Shown: positions 36,182 to 44,902 of the stretch, piece after piece
How the letters are laid out: the number at the start of each line of letters is the position of its first letter
Position numbering within the stretch: the first letter of the stretch is position 1
Origin: Microbulbifer sp. SAOS-129_SWC
Lineage (GTDB): Bacteria > Pseudomonadota > Gammaproteobacteria > Pseudomonadales > Cellvibrionaceae
DNA length: 64,000 nt
NCBI RefSeq assembly: GCF_039696035.1
Contig: NZ_CP155567.1
Span: 2,971,001-3,035,000, forward strand
Direction: 5' to 3'
Translations under genes and position numbers: made by a program
The notes under the pieces: generated by a model
Told to the model about the DNA's origin: nothing
Seen by the model: only the letters and a program-made list of their open reading frames with translations
The model's database searches: none

Positions 36182-36877
36182 TCACCATGGAATTTCAGCT
36201 CCATCGTAGTTTAGGAAGTGGCCGCTGTGTCCGGGGCCGATTTCTAGCAGCAGCTTCTTGACGGCACGCACACTGGCTTCCACCGACATCGACGCCGTCG
36301 TCCCTCCCATTGCCGTCCGCACCCAGCCGGGGTGAATGGCCACAACGTTGACCCCACGCTCCCGCAGGTCTATCGACAGGCTCCTGACCACCTGGTTGAC
36401 CGCGCTCTTGGTCGAGCGGTAAATGTAGGCGCCGCCGCCTGTATTGTCCGCGATACTGCCTTTTTTGCTGCTGATCACCGCGACCAGCTTGCGCTCGCTG
36501 GCGCAGATATGGCTCAGGAAAGTCTCCACCATTTTGTAGGGGGCGATGGTGTTCACTTCGAACGCCTTGCGCCAGCGGCTCAGCAGCACGCCGCCAAACA
36601 TGGTGACTATGGGGCCGAACATGGCGGCGTTATTGAGCAGGATGTCGATGGACTGGCCGCGCAGCTCTCTCGCCAGCTCGGCCATCCTGTCGTAATCAGT
36701 CACGTCCAGACGCAGGGTCTCCAGCCCGGGATAGGACTTCGCGGCGGCCTGCAGTTCGAGCGGAACCACCGGCTCGTGGTAGGTGGCCAGGACCCGCCAG
36801 CCGTCCGCGGCAAACTGCCGCGCGGCCTCCAGGCCGATACCGCGGTCACAACCGGTGATCAGGATAGTACCGGGCAT
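36182..36877 (-). CDS. Short-chain dehydrogenase, CsgA/C-factor-like (copy B)
   Basis: A 231-residue SDR paralogous to copy A along its entire length, with identical size and the same ending (LNYDGAEIPW). Motifs are TGCDRGIGLEAARQFAADGW, LLNNAAMFG, AVISSKKGSIADN and YRSTKSAVNQ. The ribosome site ggaggcgtc precedes the ATG at 36877. The frame upstream is open for another 1.8 kb but that extension lies antisense to real genes and is rejected. The tandem pair implies a recent duplication with divergence. Confidence 0.9.
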   Translation of the reverse strand: MPGTILITGCDRGIGLEAARQFAADGWRVLATYHEPVVPLELQAAAKSYPGLETLRLDVTDYDRMAELARELRGQSIDILLNNAAMFGPIVTMFGGVLLSRWRKAFEVNTIAPYKMVETFLSHICASERKLVAVISSKKGSIADNTGGGAYIYRSTKSAVNQVVRSLSIDLRERGVNVVAIHPGWVRTAMGGTTASMSVEASVRAVKKLLLEIGPGHSGHFLNYDGAEIPW

Positions 36878-36931
36878 GACGCCTCCTTCAATGGTATTCT
36901 TGCGCGCCTCGATAGTAACAACTGTAAGACA

Positions 36932-37252
36932 ATGTATTACTCCCTGGGCGACCTGTTGTGGGTTTTCGCGCTGATACTGGTCGGCTGGCACCTCTGGGCC
37001 GGCCTCGCAGCCAAGGAACAGGTACGCAAAGCCACCCGCAAGCACTGCGAACAACTCGGTGTGCAGCTGCTCGATGATACCGTCGTGTTGACCCGCACAC
37101 GGCTGAAACGTGACCGCCGTGGCCAGATACGGCTGCAGCGCAGCTATGAATTCGAGTTCACCTCCACCGGCGAACACCGCTATGCCGGCATCGCCATACT
37201 GCACGGGCGGCGTATCACCCAGATCCAGCTCGCGCCCCACCACCTGGTCTGA
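36932..37252 (+). CDS. DUF3301 small membrane-anchored protein
   Basis: A 106-residue protein with an N-terminal hydrophobic helix (LGDLLWVFALILVGWHLWAGLA) and a conserved C-terminal half (LLDDTVVLTRTRLKRDRRGQIRLQRSYEFEFTS) typical of DUF3301 proteins. Function unknown. It is divergent from SDR copy B across 54 bases and starts a short run with the DUF1653 gene nine bases downstream. Confidence 0.82.
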   Translation: MYYSLGDLLWVFALILVGWHLWAGLAAKEQVRKATRKHCEQLGVQLLDDTVVLTRTRLKRDRRGQIRLQRSYEFEFTSTGEHRYAGIAILHGRRITQIQLAPHHLV

Positions 37253-37261
37253 CGGAACCCA

Positions 37262-37480
37262 ATGACAATGAAACGCGGTATCTATCGCCACTACAAGGGC
37301 GAACTCTACGAGGTCATGGAAGTGGCCACTCACAGTGAAACCAGCGAAAAGCTGGTGGTCTATCGCGCGCTCTACGGCGACTACGGCGTCTGGGTGCGCC
37401 CTCTGGAGATGTTTGCCGAACAGGTCGACAGGGACGGACAGCAACAGCCGCGTTTCGCACTGGTACAAACGTTTGACTAG
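37262..37480 (+). CDS. DUF1653 small protein
   Basis: A 72-residue cytosolic protein matching the DUF1653 pattern: [45 protein letters not shown] and a C-terminal FALV. Function unknown. It sits nine bases after the DUF3301 gene and is probably cotranscribed with it. Confidence 0.85.
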   Translation: MTMKRGIYRHYKGELYEVMEVATHSETSEKLVVYRALYGDYGVWVRPLEMFAEQVDRDGQQQPRFALVQTFD

Positions 37481-37558
37481 CGGGCCATTGAAAACGTATT
37501 TTGCAGCAGCCCGCCGCAGCGGCGACGCCCCCAAAGACGCAACAGACAAGGTCACTTG

Positions 37559-38626
37559 GTGAACAACAAAAAAATAATGATTTACGGCGCCAACGGCTAC
37601 ACCGGCGAACTGATCGCCCGCGCCGCCGTCGCCCGCGGCTACCGCCCCATTCTCGCCGGGCGCAACGCCGCCAAACTGCAGCCGCTGGCCGATGAACTCG
37701 GCCTGCCGGCAATGGCCATCGCCCTCGACGCCAGCGAAACGCTCGAACGCAGCCTGCGCGATATCGACGTGGTCATCCACTGCGCCGGCCCCTTTTCCGC
37801 CACCGCCGAACCGATGCTGCGCGCCTGTATCGCCGCCGGCACTCACTACCAGGACATCACCGGCGAAATGGCCGTCTACCGCCTCGCCCACAGCCTGCAC
37901 GCGGAAGCCAAGGCCGCCGGCGTGGTGCTCTGTCCCGGCACCGGCTTCGACGTGATCCCCACCGACTGCCTGGCCGCCGCACTGCACCGCGCCATCCCCA
38001 CCGCCACCCATCTGACGCTGGGCTTCGACTCGGATTCCGGCCTCAGCCCCGGCACCGCCAAAACCTCGATCGAAAGTCTCGGCGTCGGCAGTGCCGTGCG
38101 CCGCGGCGGTAAAATCGAAACCATCGGCCACGGCGAACTGACACGCACGATCGATTTCGGCCGCGGGGAAAAGTTTGCCGTCGCCATTCCGTGGGGCGAC
38201 GTCGCCACCGCCTACTACACCACCGAGATCCCCAATATCGAGGTGTATATCCCGATGAGCCCGCGACGCGCGAAAAAAATGCAGCGCATGAACAAGTTTC
38301 GCTGGCTGCTGCGCAAAGCCTGGATGCAGAACTGGCTCAAAGGCAAGGTGGACCAAAAGGTTCACGGTCCCAGCGAGGAAAAGCGCTCCGACCAGAAAAC
38401 CTGGGTCTGGGGCGAAATTCGCAACGACCGCCGCGGCGAGCGCAAAATTGGCCGTGTCACCACCGCCAACGGCTACGACGTCACCGTGCACGGCAGCCTC
38501 GCAGTGATGGAATTCCTGCTCGACTACCAGGGCGACGGCGGCTACTTCACGCCGTCCAAACTGTGTGGTTCGGAACTGGTGGAGAAGCTGCCCGGTTCCG
38601 GCGTGATCAAGATCGGCATCGACTGA
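37559..38626 (+). CDS. Saccharopine dehydrogenase-like NAD(P)-binding oxidoreductase
   Basis: A 355-residue protein with the N-terminal Rossmann motif IYGANGYTGELIARAAV and the CAGPFSATAEPMLRACIAAGTHYQDITGE region characteristic of the saccharopine dehydrogenase-like NADP-binding family (trans-acting enoyl reductase relatives). The GTG at 37559 gives MNNKKIMIYGANGY; a TTG three bases upstream is an alternative. The substrate is unknown. The five-unit tandem repeat array begins about 20 bases after its stop. Confidence 0.85.
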   Translation: MNNKKIMIYGANGYTGELIARAAVARGYRPILAGRNAAKLQPLADELGLPAMAIALDASETLERSLRDIDVVIHCAGPFSATAEPMLRACIAAGTHYQDITGEMAVYRLAHSLHAEAKAAGVVLCPGTGFDVIPTDCLAAALHRAIPTATHLTLGFDSDSGLSPGTAKTSIESLGVGSAVRRGGKIETIGHGELTRTIDFGRGEKFAVAIPWGDVATAYYTTEIPNIEVYIPMSPRRAKKMQRMNKFRWLLRKAWMQNWLKGKVDQKVHGPSEEKRSDQKTWVWGEIRNDRRGERKIGRVTTANGYDVTVHGSLAVMEFLLDYQGDGGYFTPSKLCGSELVEKLPGSGVIKIGID

Positions 38627-38646
38627 CCTCGAACGAACCCGGCGCC

Positions 38647-39441
38647 CCCGGCCGCCACCGCAGCGAGGCCCCGCTACCGGGGGCCGCATGGCAAACGATT
38701 ACCGATCAGGTTGTTGGCCAGGCGGCCACCGGTAGCGGGGCCGGATAAAATCCCCCGGACGCGCCCCGATCCAATCCGATCGCGACCAAAATCCATTCCG
38801 CAAATAAACACTGCACGCCCGGCGACCACCGCGGCGAGGCCCCGCTACCGGGGGCCGCATGGCAAACGATTACCGATCAGGTTGTTGGCCGGGCAGCCAC
38901 CGGTAGCGGGGCCGGATAAAATCCCCCGGACGCGCCCCGATCCAATCCGATCGCGACCAAAAACCATTCCGCAAATAAACACTGCACGCCCGGTGACCAC
39001 CGCGGCGAGGCCCCGCTACCGGGGGCCGCATGGCAAACGATTACCGATCAGGTTGTTGGCCGGGCGGCCACCGGTAGCGGGGCCGGATAAAATCCCCCGG
39101 ACGCGCCCCGATCCAATCCGATCGCGACCAAAGACCATTCCGAAAATACGCACCGCGCCCAGCGACCACCGCGGCGAGGCCCTGCTACCGGGGGCCGCAT
39201 GGCAAACGATTACCGATCAGGTTGTTGGCCGGGTGGCCACCGGTAGCGGGGCCGGATAAAATCCCCGGACGCGCCCCGATCCAATCCGATCGCGACCAAA
39301 AACCATTCCGCAAATAAACACTGCACGCCCGGCGACCACCGCGGCGAGGCCCCGCTACCGGGGGCCGCATGGCAAACGATTACCGATCAGGTTGTTGGCC
39401 GGGCGGCCACCGGTAGCGGGGCCGGATAAAATCCCCGGACG
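38647..39441. repeat. Five-unit tandem array of ~170-bp repeats, each with a 19-bp inverted repeat
   Basis: Unit starts (aligned on gaggcc) are 38665, 38836, 39007, 39176 and 39346, giving periods of 171, 171, 169 and 170. Each unit has a left arm near GGCCCCGCTACCGGGGGCC and a right arm near GGCCACCGGTAGCGGGGCC, complementary at 18 of 19 positions in the best units, with a spacer of 38 bases. In unit 1 these lie at 38667-38685 and 38724-38742. An ~80-90-base linker (…atccaatccgatcgcgacc…) joins the units. The 171-base period keeps one frame open as a 57-codon repeat, but the 169/170 units break it, there is no ribosome site, and the product is Arg/Pro-rich. A non-coding array is the better reading. 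Confidence 0.9.
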
Positions 39442-39530
39442 CCCCCCTCAAAGAGCAAGGCCCGCCACATTTCACGGTTCTGACACAAAGCGGTCAATTC
39501 CGCGCAATATAAGCTTCGTAACTTGGCGAC

Positions 39531-40061
39531 ATGCGAAGCTTACCTGTCACCCTGAAAAGCGTTGATGTCTCCCTGGTTCTGCAAATGGTCGAACGGGCGA
39601 CGCGGCCGGCATCCCGGCGCAACTACCTGTGGCTGTCGAAATCCGCCGACGGCTGGCTCTACCTGCTGTCACCGCTGATTGTGGCCCTGTGCAGCAGCGT
39701 CGCCGCCGCCACCCAGTACTTCACCGTGTGCGGCACCGCCTACACCGTCGAACGCGCCCTCTACTGGACCATCAAGAACACCACCCGGCGGCTGCGCCCG
39801 CCCCAGGCGATTCCCGGCCTGCGCTCGGTGATCGTCGCCCACGATCGCTTCAGCCTGCCCTCCGGGCACACCTCGGGCGCCTTCCTGTTTATCACCGTAC
39901 TGTCGCAGACCCTCAGCCCACTGTGGCTGCTGGGCTATTTCTGGGCCACCGGGGTCGGCACCTCCCGGGTCGGCCTCGGCGTGCATTTTCCCACCGATGT
40001 CTGCGCCGGCGCCGCTCTCGGCACCAGCGTCGGACTGCTGATCAGCGGAGCCCTTCTGTGA
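39531..40061 (+). CDS. PAP2-family membrane phosphatase
   Basis: A 176-residue phosphatidic-acid-phosphatase type 2 protein. Motifs are KNTTRRLRPPQAIP (motif 1 region KxxxxxxRP), FSLPSGHTSGAF (motif 2, PSGH) and SRVGLGVHFPTDVCAGA (motif 3, SRxxxxxHxxxD). Several hydrophobic helices put it in the inner membrane, where such enzymes dephosphorylate lipid or undecaprenyl phosphates. Its stop overlaps the next gene by four bases (GTGA), so the two form a coupled pair, likely in envelope glycan or lipid metabolism. Confidence 0.9.
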   Translation: MRSLPVTLKSVDVSLVLQMVERATRPASRRNYLWLSKSADGWLYLLSPLIVALCSSVAAATQYFTVCGTAYTVERALYWTIKNTTRRLRPPQAIPGLRSVIVAHDRFSLPSGHTSGAFLFITVLSQTLSPLWLLGYFWATGVGTSRVGLGVHFPTDVCAGAALGTSVGLLISGALL

Positions 40062-41125
40062 AGATACTCTACGGCGTGCAGGGCACCGGCAACGGCCATA
40101 TCTCCCGTGCCCGCGCCATGGCCAAAGCCCTGGAAAATTACCCCGAACTGGAAATCCAGTGGCTGTTCTCCGGCCGCAGCCCCGAAAAGCTGTTCAGCAT
40201 GGAAGCCTTCGGCGACTACTGGTGGCGCGAAGGGCTCACTTTCGTCCACCGCAAGGGCAAAGTCAGCCCCATTGCCACCACCCGCCAGCTCGACCTGCGC
40301 CGACTGTTGCGGGATATCCGCGAATTGCCGGTGCACGACTTCGACCTCGTGATCAGCGATTTCGAACCGGTCACCGCCTGGGCCGCCCGGCGCCACAAGA
40401 AAGACAGCCTCGGGCTCGGCCACCAGTACGCCTTCAATTTCACCATCCCCGCGCCGCGCTTCCAGTGGGCCGCCCGCGCCATCATGCGCGCCTTTGCCCC
40501 GGCACAGAGCAGTCTCGGCATGCACTGGTACCACTTCGGCCACCCGATACTGCCGCCGATCGCCCAGCCGCATGGCGGCAGTGCCAATGAAGAAGCACAT
40601 ATTCTTGTCTACCTGCCGTTCGAACATCACCGCCCGCTGCTCGACCAGCTGGCGACCCTGCCGCAGCGATTCATTGTGTACGGCGCCCCGGTGGAGCTGG
40701 AAGCGGCGAGTAATATCGAATTGAAGGCACCCTCGGTGGAAGGATTCCGGCAGGATGTCGCCGGTGCCCGCGCAGTGATCTGCAACAGCGGGTTCGAACT
40801 GATCGCCGAAACCCTGACCCTCGGCAAGCCCATCCTCACCCGCCCACTGGCCGGCCAGTTCGAGCAGGAAGCCAACGCCCAGGCACTGCGCGAACTGCAG
40901 CTGGCCGAAGTGGTTGATCGGGTGAATGCCGATACGATTGGCCGCTGGCTCGAGACTCAGCCGGCTGGCGTGCGTATCCAGTGGCCCGACGTCGCCGGCC
41001 AGATCGCCGCCTGGCTCGCCGACGGCCGCCGCCAAACCGCCGCGCAACTGGCGGAGCGGCTGTGGGAGCAGGTAATACCGGGGCGCGGCGCCACGATGAG
41101 CTCAGCACTGCAAGCAGCAGACTGA
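40058..41125 (+). CDS. Glycosyltransferase-like protein (MJ1255/VC2487 family)
   Basis: A 355-residue GT-B-like protein starting MKILYGVQGTGNGHISRARAMAKAL and carrying the late AVICNSGFELIAETLTLGKPILTRPLAGQFEQEANA block that usually binds the nucleotide sugar. The MJ1255/VC2487 family is annotated as glycosyltransferase, but the acceptor is unknown. The GTG start overlaps the PAP2 stop. The pairing hints at a lipid-linked sugar pathway. Confidence 0.85.
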   Translation: MKILYGVQGTGNGHISRARAMAKALENYPELEIQWLFSGRSPEKLFSMEAFGDYWWREGLTFVHRKGKVSPIATTRQLDLRRLLRDIRELPVHDFDLVISDFEPVTAWAARRHKKDSLGLGHQYAFNFTIPAPRFQWAARAIMRAFAPAQSSLGMHWYHFGHPILPPIAQPHGGSANEEAHILVYLPFEHHRPLLDQLATLPQRFIVYGAPVELEAASNIELKAPSVEGFRQDVAGARAVICNSGFELIAETLTLGKPILTRPLAGQFEQEANAQALRELQLAEVVDRVNADTIGRWLETQPAGVRIQWPDVAGQIAAWLADGRRQTAAQLAERLWEQVIPGRGATMSSALQAAD

Positions 41126-41160
41126 GTTCCGCGGCAAGATGGCCCGCCCGTGAAGCGGAA

Positions 41161-42528
41161 TCAGAACGCCAGCCAGGCCTCCAGGTAGAGGGTGTCGTTG
41201 TCACTGGCATCGCGCCCACTGCCGTCGTAATTCCTGCCCGCGCCATCGAACTTGTTGTATCGCGTGTACTGCAGGGAAAATTTCACATTGCTTCCCGGCC
41301 AGAACTTGGGACCGCCGCTTTTGTTTAGGGGCATGTAGTCGAGCTGCAGTATCCAGCCATAACTGTCCGGCGAGTAGGTGCGATTGTCGGCATAGAGCAA
41401 CATATCCGTATCGCCGCCGAAGCGGAAATACTGCGCGGTGACGCCATAGGTTTTGTCAAAGAAATAGGAACCCGTGGCGGCCAGCGTCCACAGGGCACCA
41501 CTCGAATTCTCCGCGAGTCCCAGCGTCCGGCTCGCATCCCACTCCTGGCGCTCGCGCAGGCCACTGAACATCACCGTGACATCGTGGCGGCCCTTGGCGT
41601 ACTGGTATTCGGAATCCATGCCGATATCCAGGTAGTGATCCGTACCGGCACTGGAATCGCGTTCCGGATAGGTGTCGGCGGCCATGCCGAAGGTCCCCAC
41701 TTCCAGGTGGTGCGCGCCCCACGCGTGTTCTTTTGCCAGCCGCCAGTAGGGGGCCGGATTGTCGATCTGCGCCTCGCCTTCCGGGTCCACCCCCAGGTCG
41801 GACTGCACGCTGGCCGACAGGCTGTCGTAACCACCGAGTTCGAGGTACAGGGAACTGTCCAGCCACACATAGCCGCCGAACCCGGCGACCTGTTGCGCCA
41901 GGCCCCCCCCCAACAGGGTCTCCGCCGCCGGCGTGGGCGCGAGCCCCGAACCAGAATAGGGATAGCTCCACACCGGGGTGGTATTCCAGAGATCCTGCAG
42001 CGTAGGGCTGTTATTCAGGTAAAAGCCGTAGTCGAACTTGTGTTTTTCGGTACTGGCACTGTCGGCGAAGCGGAACTCGGCATTATCCCAGGACCAGGCT
42101 TTTTCCACGCCGTCATAGGTTGTCTGAATGAACGCGCCAAATTTACCCAGCAGCGGGGACTTGTCTGCGAAACCACCGAACAACCTGCCCGCATAAAACA
42201 CGCTGCCCTGGGTCAGGGCGACGTTGTCATTGTTATCAAAACCCGGCGCGGCACCGCCCGGTTGCCCCTCGCTGGTATGCGTGAACGAAGGTTGCAGCAT
42301 CACGGCCAGCGGCGGCGCCGTGCTCTGCCCGGTACTGAGCGTATAGCCCTTTAACTTGAAGTCCCGCCCGAGCGCGTTGAGTTGGGGAAAACTGGTGTGG
42401 CAGGCGTTACAGGCTATGCCGCTCTGCCGGTAGAAACTGGGCACCGCATAGCTGATGCGGGGCACGCACAACAGGCAAACAACGCAGAGCAATAACAGTA
42501 CGGGAAATGGACGCAGGGCGATTGGCAT
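41161..42528 (-). CDS. Cyc2-like outer-membrane fused monohaem cytochrome-porin
   Basis: A 455-residue exported protein: signal peptide (cleavage after SYA, residue 28), then an N-terminal c-type haem site CNACH (residues 40-44). A long beta-barrel region rich in alternating aromatic strands follows and ends in a terminal Phe (YLEAWLAF). The haem region reads FYRQSGIACNACHTSFPQLN, then GRDFKLKGY. This pattern recalls Cyc2, the fused cytochrome-porin that carries out extracellular iron oxidation, and its less characterised homologues. Homology is judged by eye only. A downstream periplasmic partner is not in the window. Iron oxidation is therefore a hypothesis. Confidence 0.75.
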   Translation of the reverse strand: MPIALRPFPVLLLLCVVCLLCVPRISYAVPSFYRQSGIACNACHTSFPQLNALGRDFKLKGYTLSTGQSTAPPLAVMLQPSFTHTSEGQPGGAAPGFDNNDNVALTQGSVFYAGRLFGGFADKSPLLGKFGAFIQTTYDGVEKAWSWDNAEFRFADSASTEKHKFDYGFYLNNSPTLQDLWNTTPVWSYPYSGSGLAPTPAAETLLGGGLAQQVAGFGGYVWLDSSLYLELGGYDSLSASVQSDLGVDPEGEAQIDNPAPYWRLAKEHAWGAHHLEVGTFGMAADTYPERDSSAGTDHYLDIGMDSEYQYAKGRHDVTVMFSGLRERQEWDASRTLGLAENSSGALWTLAATGSYFFDKTYGVTAQYFRFGGDTDMLLYADNRTYSPDSYGWILQLDYMPLNKSGGPKFWPGSNVKFSLQYTRYNKFDGAGRNYDGSGRDASDNDTLYLEAWLAF

Positions 42529-42845
42529 TGGCAGTTCCCCTTGCCGGGTTCGCAGGAAATAGCCGGCGCTCGCGCAGCAGGGCGATGCGCCTGCGGACAG
42601 GCAGATGACATTTCATCGCCGCCGGGGCGGGAAAAAGCGGAGAGCCTCGCGAACATCACGGCGCTGCAGCGCAGGGCCGACCGCGGCTGCGGCGGTGAAG
42701 ATCCGATGAATGAGTCTGGAACGACTTTATCGACCTCGCCAGTGGCTGACACCAAACACGACGATGTTGCGGGGGGAATCGTGCCGATGACGCGGACCAG
42801 CGCGCCTGGCAGCTCGAGAAGGTTTCAATGCCGGCACTAACGCGG
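42529..42845. other. Gene-free interval upstream of the Cyc2-like gene
   Basis: About 320 bases lie between the Cyc2-like start and the end of the sensor kinase gene. The open frames here lack a ribosome site and a recognisable product. The promoter of the Cyc2-like gene should be here on the minus strand; no binding motif was recognised. Confidence 0.4.
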
Positions 42846-44189
42846 CTATAGCGTTGCGCTAATCTCGGCGCCGCCGAGGGCGGATGGCGTTACGGAGATC
42901 TCACCCTCGTAGCTGTCGACAATATCGACGACCACAGCGAGGCCGATCCCCTGCCCCGGCTGCTGCTCGTCGGCACGCACGCCGCGACGGCTGACCTGTC
43001 GCCATTTGTCCGCGTCCATACCGGCGCCGTTGTCGGCCACGCGAATCCGCAACTTGCGTCCATCGCCCGCGTTTTCGATGCGCACGTCCAGTTGCCCGGC
43101 GCCGTATTTGTAGCCGTTGTCGAGCAGGTTACCAAGCAGCTCCATCAGGTCGCCCTCATCGCCGTAGAAGAGTACATCGTCGGCGCAATCCAGCCGCACT
43201 TCAGCGGGCTTGTCCCGATAGACCTTCTCCAGCGCATCGAGAATTTTCCGCACCATCGGTGCCACCGGTACGCCGCGCAGGATGGATTTGGGCGAGCTGG
43301 TAACGGCGCGCTGCAGCTGGTAGCTGATAATGCTGTCCATGCGCTGCACCTGCTCAATCAGGTTTTGATAGGCCACTTTCGGCTCGCTGGAAAAATTCAG
43401 CCCCTTCAATACTGCCAACGGCGTCTTCAGGCTGTGGGCAAGATCCGCCAGTGTATGGCGGGTCTTCTCCCGCTGGCGGCGCTCGTTTTCGATCAGCAGG
43501 TTGAGGTTGTCGGTCAGCGGCTTCAGCTCCCGCGGGAAATCCCCCTGCAACCGGTCGGCGCCACCGCGCTGCATTTTTTCCAGCGCCCGCGCCACCGCGC
43601 CGAGCGGCGCCAGGCCCCAGGCGGTCACCAGCAGCTGCGCCAATACCAGCAGTGCCGAACCCAACCCCAGCCAGCGCCACAGGGTCGAGCGGAACTGCTG
43701 TATCTGGGCGCGCAGCGGCGCCGCGTCTTCCAACACCATAAAGGTGAACTGGTGTTCGTTGTCGAGCCCCCAGGCCACACCCTGGCGGAAACTGCTGTAG
43801 CGGGTATCACCGCCGGGCAGGGTCAGCTCGGAGAAGTCCTTGTGCCCCTGGGGCAGCGGGTGGGACGGCAGCTGCGGCACCGCCAGCGCCGACTCCGAGC
43901 GCCAGATCACGCGGCCGCGGCTGTCGGTGACGGCACCGATCAGGCCGGAATCCGGTTGGTTAAAGCGCTGTTCCGGCAGCTGGGGCGGAAACTGCAGGCT
44001 GTCGCCGTCGGGCTCGGCCACTGCCAGCAGGGTAAAGATATGCAGCTGCAGCTCCCGCTCCTTGGCCGCCTGCAGGGATGTGCGGTAGGCGTGCTCCAGT
44101 ACACCGGAAATCATCAGCACGAAGGCCACCAGCACCAGGCCGGTGAACAGGAACAGGCGCCCCTTCAGGGACTTTAGCCAGGACAGCAC
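42846..44189 (-). CDS. PhoQ-type sensor histidine kinase
   Basis: A 447-residue kinase with two membrane helices (LFLFTGLVLVAFVLMISGVL and LGLGSALLVLAQLLVTAWG) flanking a ~150-residue periplasmic sensor. The H-box is HTLADLAHSLKTPLAVLKG. The ATP-binding domain has N-box NLLDNGYKYG, VADNGAGMD and GIGLAVVVDIV. Gene order and style are of the PhoP/PhoQ type, though the signal is unknown. It starts six bases after the regulator gene, so it is cotranscribed with it. Confidence 0.92.
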   Translation of the reverse strand: MLSWLKSLKGRLFLFTGLVLVAFVLMISGVLEHAYRTSLQAAKERELQLHIFTLLAVAEPDGDSLQFPPQLPEQRFNQPDSGLIGAVTDSRGRVIWRSESALAVPQLPSHPLPQGHKDFSELTLPGGDTRYSSFRQGVAWGLDNEHQFTFMVLEDAAPLRAQIQQFRSTLWRWLGLGSALLVLAQLLVTAWGLAPLGAVARALEKMQRGGADRLQGDFPRELKPLTDNLNLLIENERRQREKTRHTLADLAHSLKTPLAVLKGLNFSSEPKVAYQNLIEQVQRMDSIISYQLQRAVTSSPKSILRGVPVAPMVRKILDALEKVYRDKPAEVRLDCADDVLFYGDEGDLMELLGNLLDNGYKYGAGQLDVRIENAGDGRKLRIRVADNGAGMDADKWRQVSRRGVRADEQQPGQGIGLAVVVDIVDSYEGEISVTPSALGGAEISATL

Positions 44190-44195
44190 CGCGCG

Positions 44196-44870
44196 CTATT
44201 CCGGCGCGACGAAACGGTAACCGCGACCGCGCAGCGTCTCAATCGGTTTCAGCTGTGCCGCCGCATCGAATTTCTTGCGCAGGCGGCCGATAAACACCTC
44301 GATCACATTGCTGTCGCGGTCGCAGTCCTGCTCGTAGATATGCTCGGTGAGATCCGTCTTGGACACCACCTCATCCGGGTGCAACATCAGGTATTCCAGC
44401 ACCTTGTACTCGAACGAGGTCAGCTCCAGCTCGGTGTCGGCCACGGAGACCCGCTGCGCACTGGTATCCAGCTGGATCGGCCCGGCCTTGACCACCGGGG
44501 AGGAAAACCCGGCGGAACGGCGCACCAGTGCGTTGAGGCGCGCCAGCAGTTCCTCGGTGTGGAAGGGCTTGACCAGGTAATCGTCACCGCCGGCCTCGAG
44601 GCCGCCGACGCGCTCCTGCCAGTGACCGCGGGCGGTGAGAATCAGGATCGGGAAGTGCTTGTTCTCGCCGCGCAGGGTACGGATTACCTCGATGCCATCG
44701 AGCTTCGGCAGCCCCAGGTCCATCACCGCAACGTCATAGGGATACTCGCGGCCCAGGTACAGCGCCTCTTCGCCATCGGGGGCCTCGTCCACCGTGTAGC
44801 CCGCCTCGCGCAGCGACTGCGCCAGCTGCTCGCGCAGCAGTACTTCGTCTTCGACCAACAGTGCACGCAT
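44196..44870 (-). CDS. PhoP-type OmpR-family response regulator
   Basis: A 224-residue two-domain regulator. The receiver begins MRALLVEDEVLL, with acidic residues, the phospho-acceptor in VMDLGLPKLDG, and LTAR/K in LVKPFH. The C-terminal winged helix is of OmpR type (ELTSFEYKVLEYLMLHPDEVVSKTDL, VIEVFIGRLRKKFD, TLRGRGYRF). It is preceded by a PepSY gene 32 bases upstream and followed by the kinase. The set resembles PhoPQ/CarRS-type systems that sense divalent metals or peptides. Confidence 0.94.
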   Translation of the reverse strand: MRALLVEDEVLLREQLAQSLREAGYTVDEAPDGEEALYLGREYPYDVAVMDLGLPKLDGIEVIRTLRGENKHFPILILTARGHWQERVGGLEAGGDDYLVKPFHTEELLARLNALVRRSAGFSSPVVKAGPIQLDTSAQRVSVADTELELTSFEYKVLEYLMLHPDEVVSKTDLTEHIYEQDCDRDSNVIEVFIGRLRKKFDAAAQLKPIETLRGRGYRFVAPE

Positions 44871-44902
44871 GAAAACTCCCCCTGTTTGTTGAACCGGCAG
44901 CG

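Noticed and set aside
36878..38689. Long minus-strand open frame continuing from SDR copy B over 1.8 kb
   Set aside because: It runs antisense to the DUF3301, DUF1653 and saccharopine dehydrogenase-like genes. Its composition is that of a shadow frame, and copy B already has a strong ribosome site and start at 36877.
38711..39259. 182-residue frame across the tandem array with 57-residue repeats
   Set aside because: The repeat period of 171 keeps the frame open by chance. There is no ribosome site, the product is Arg/Pro-rich without a domain, and the 169/170-base units break the frame.
38647..39441. CRISPR array
   Set aside because: Repeats are ~170 bases with conserved, not variable, spacers. 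No cas genes are near.
42541..42840. 99-residue frame upstream of the Cyc2-like gene
   Set aside because: No ribosome site, no recognisable domain, and it would cover the promoter region of the Cyc2-like gene.
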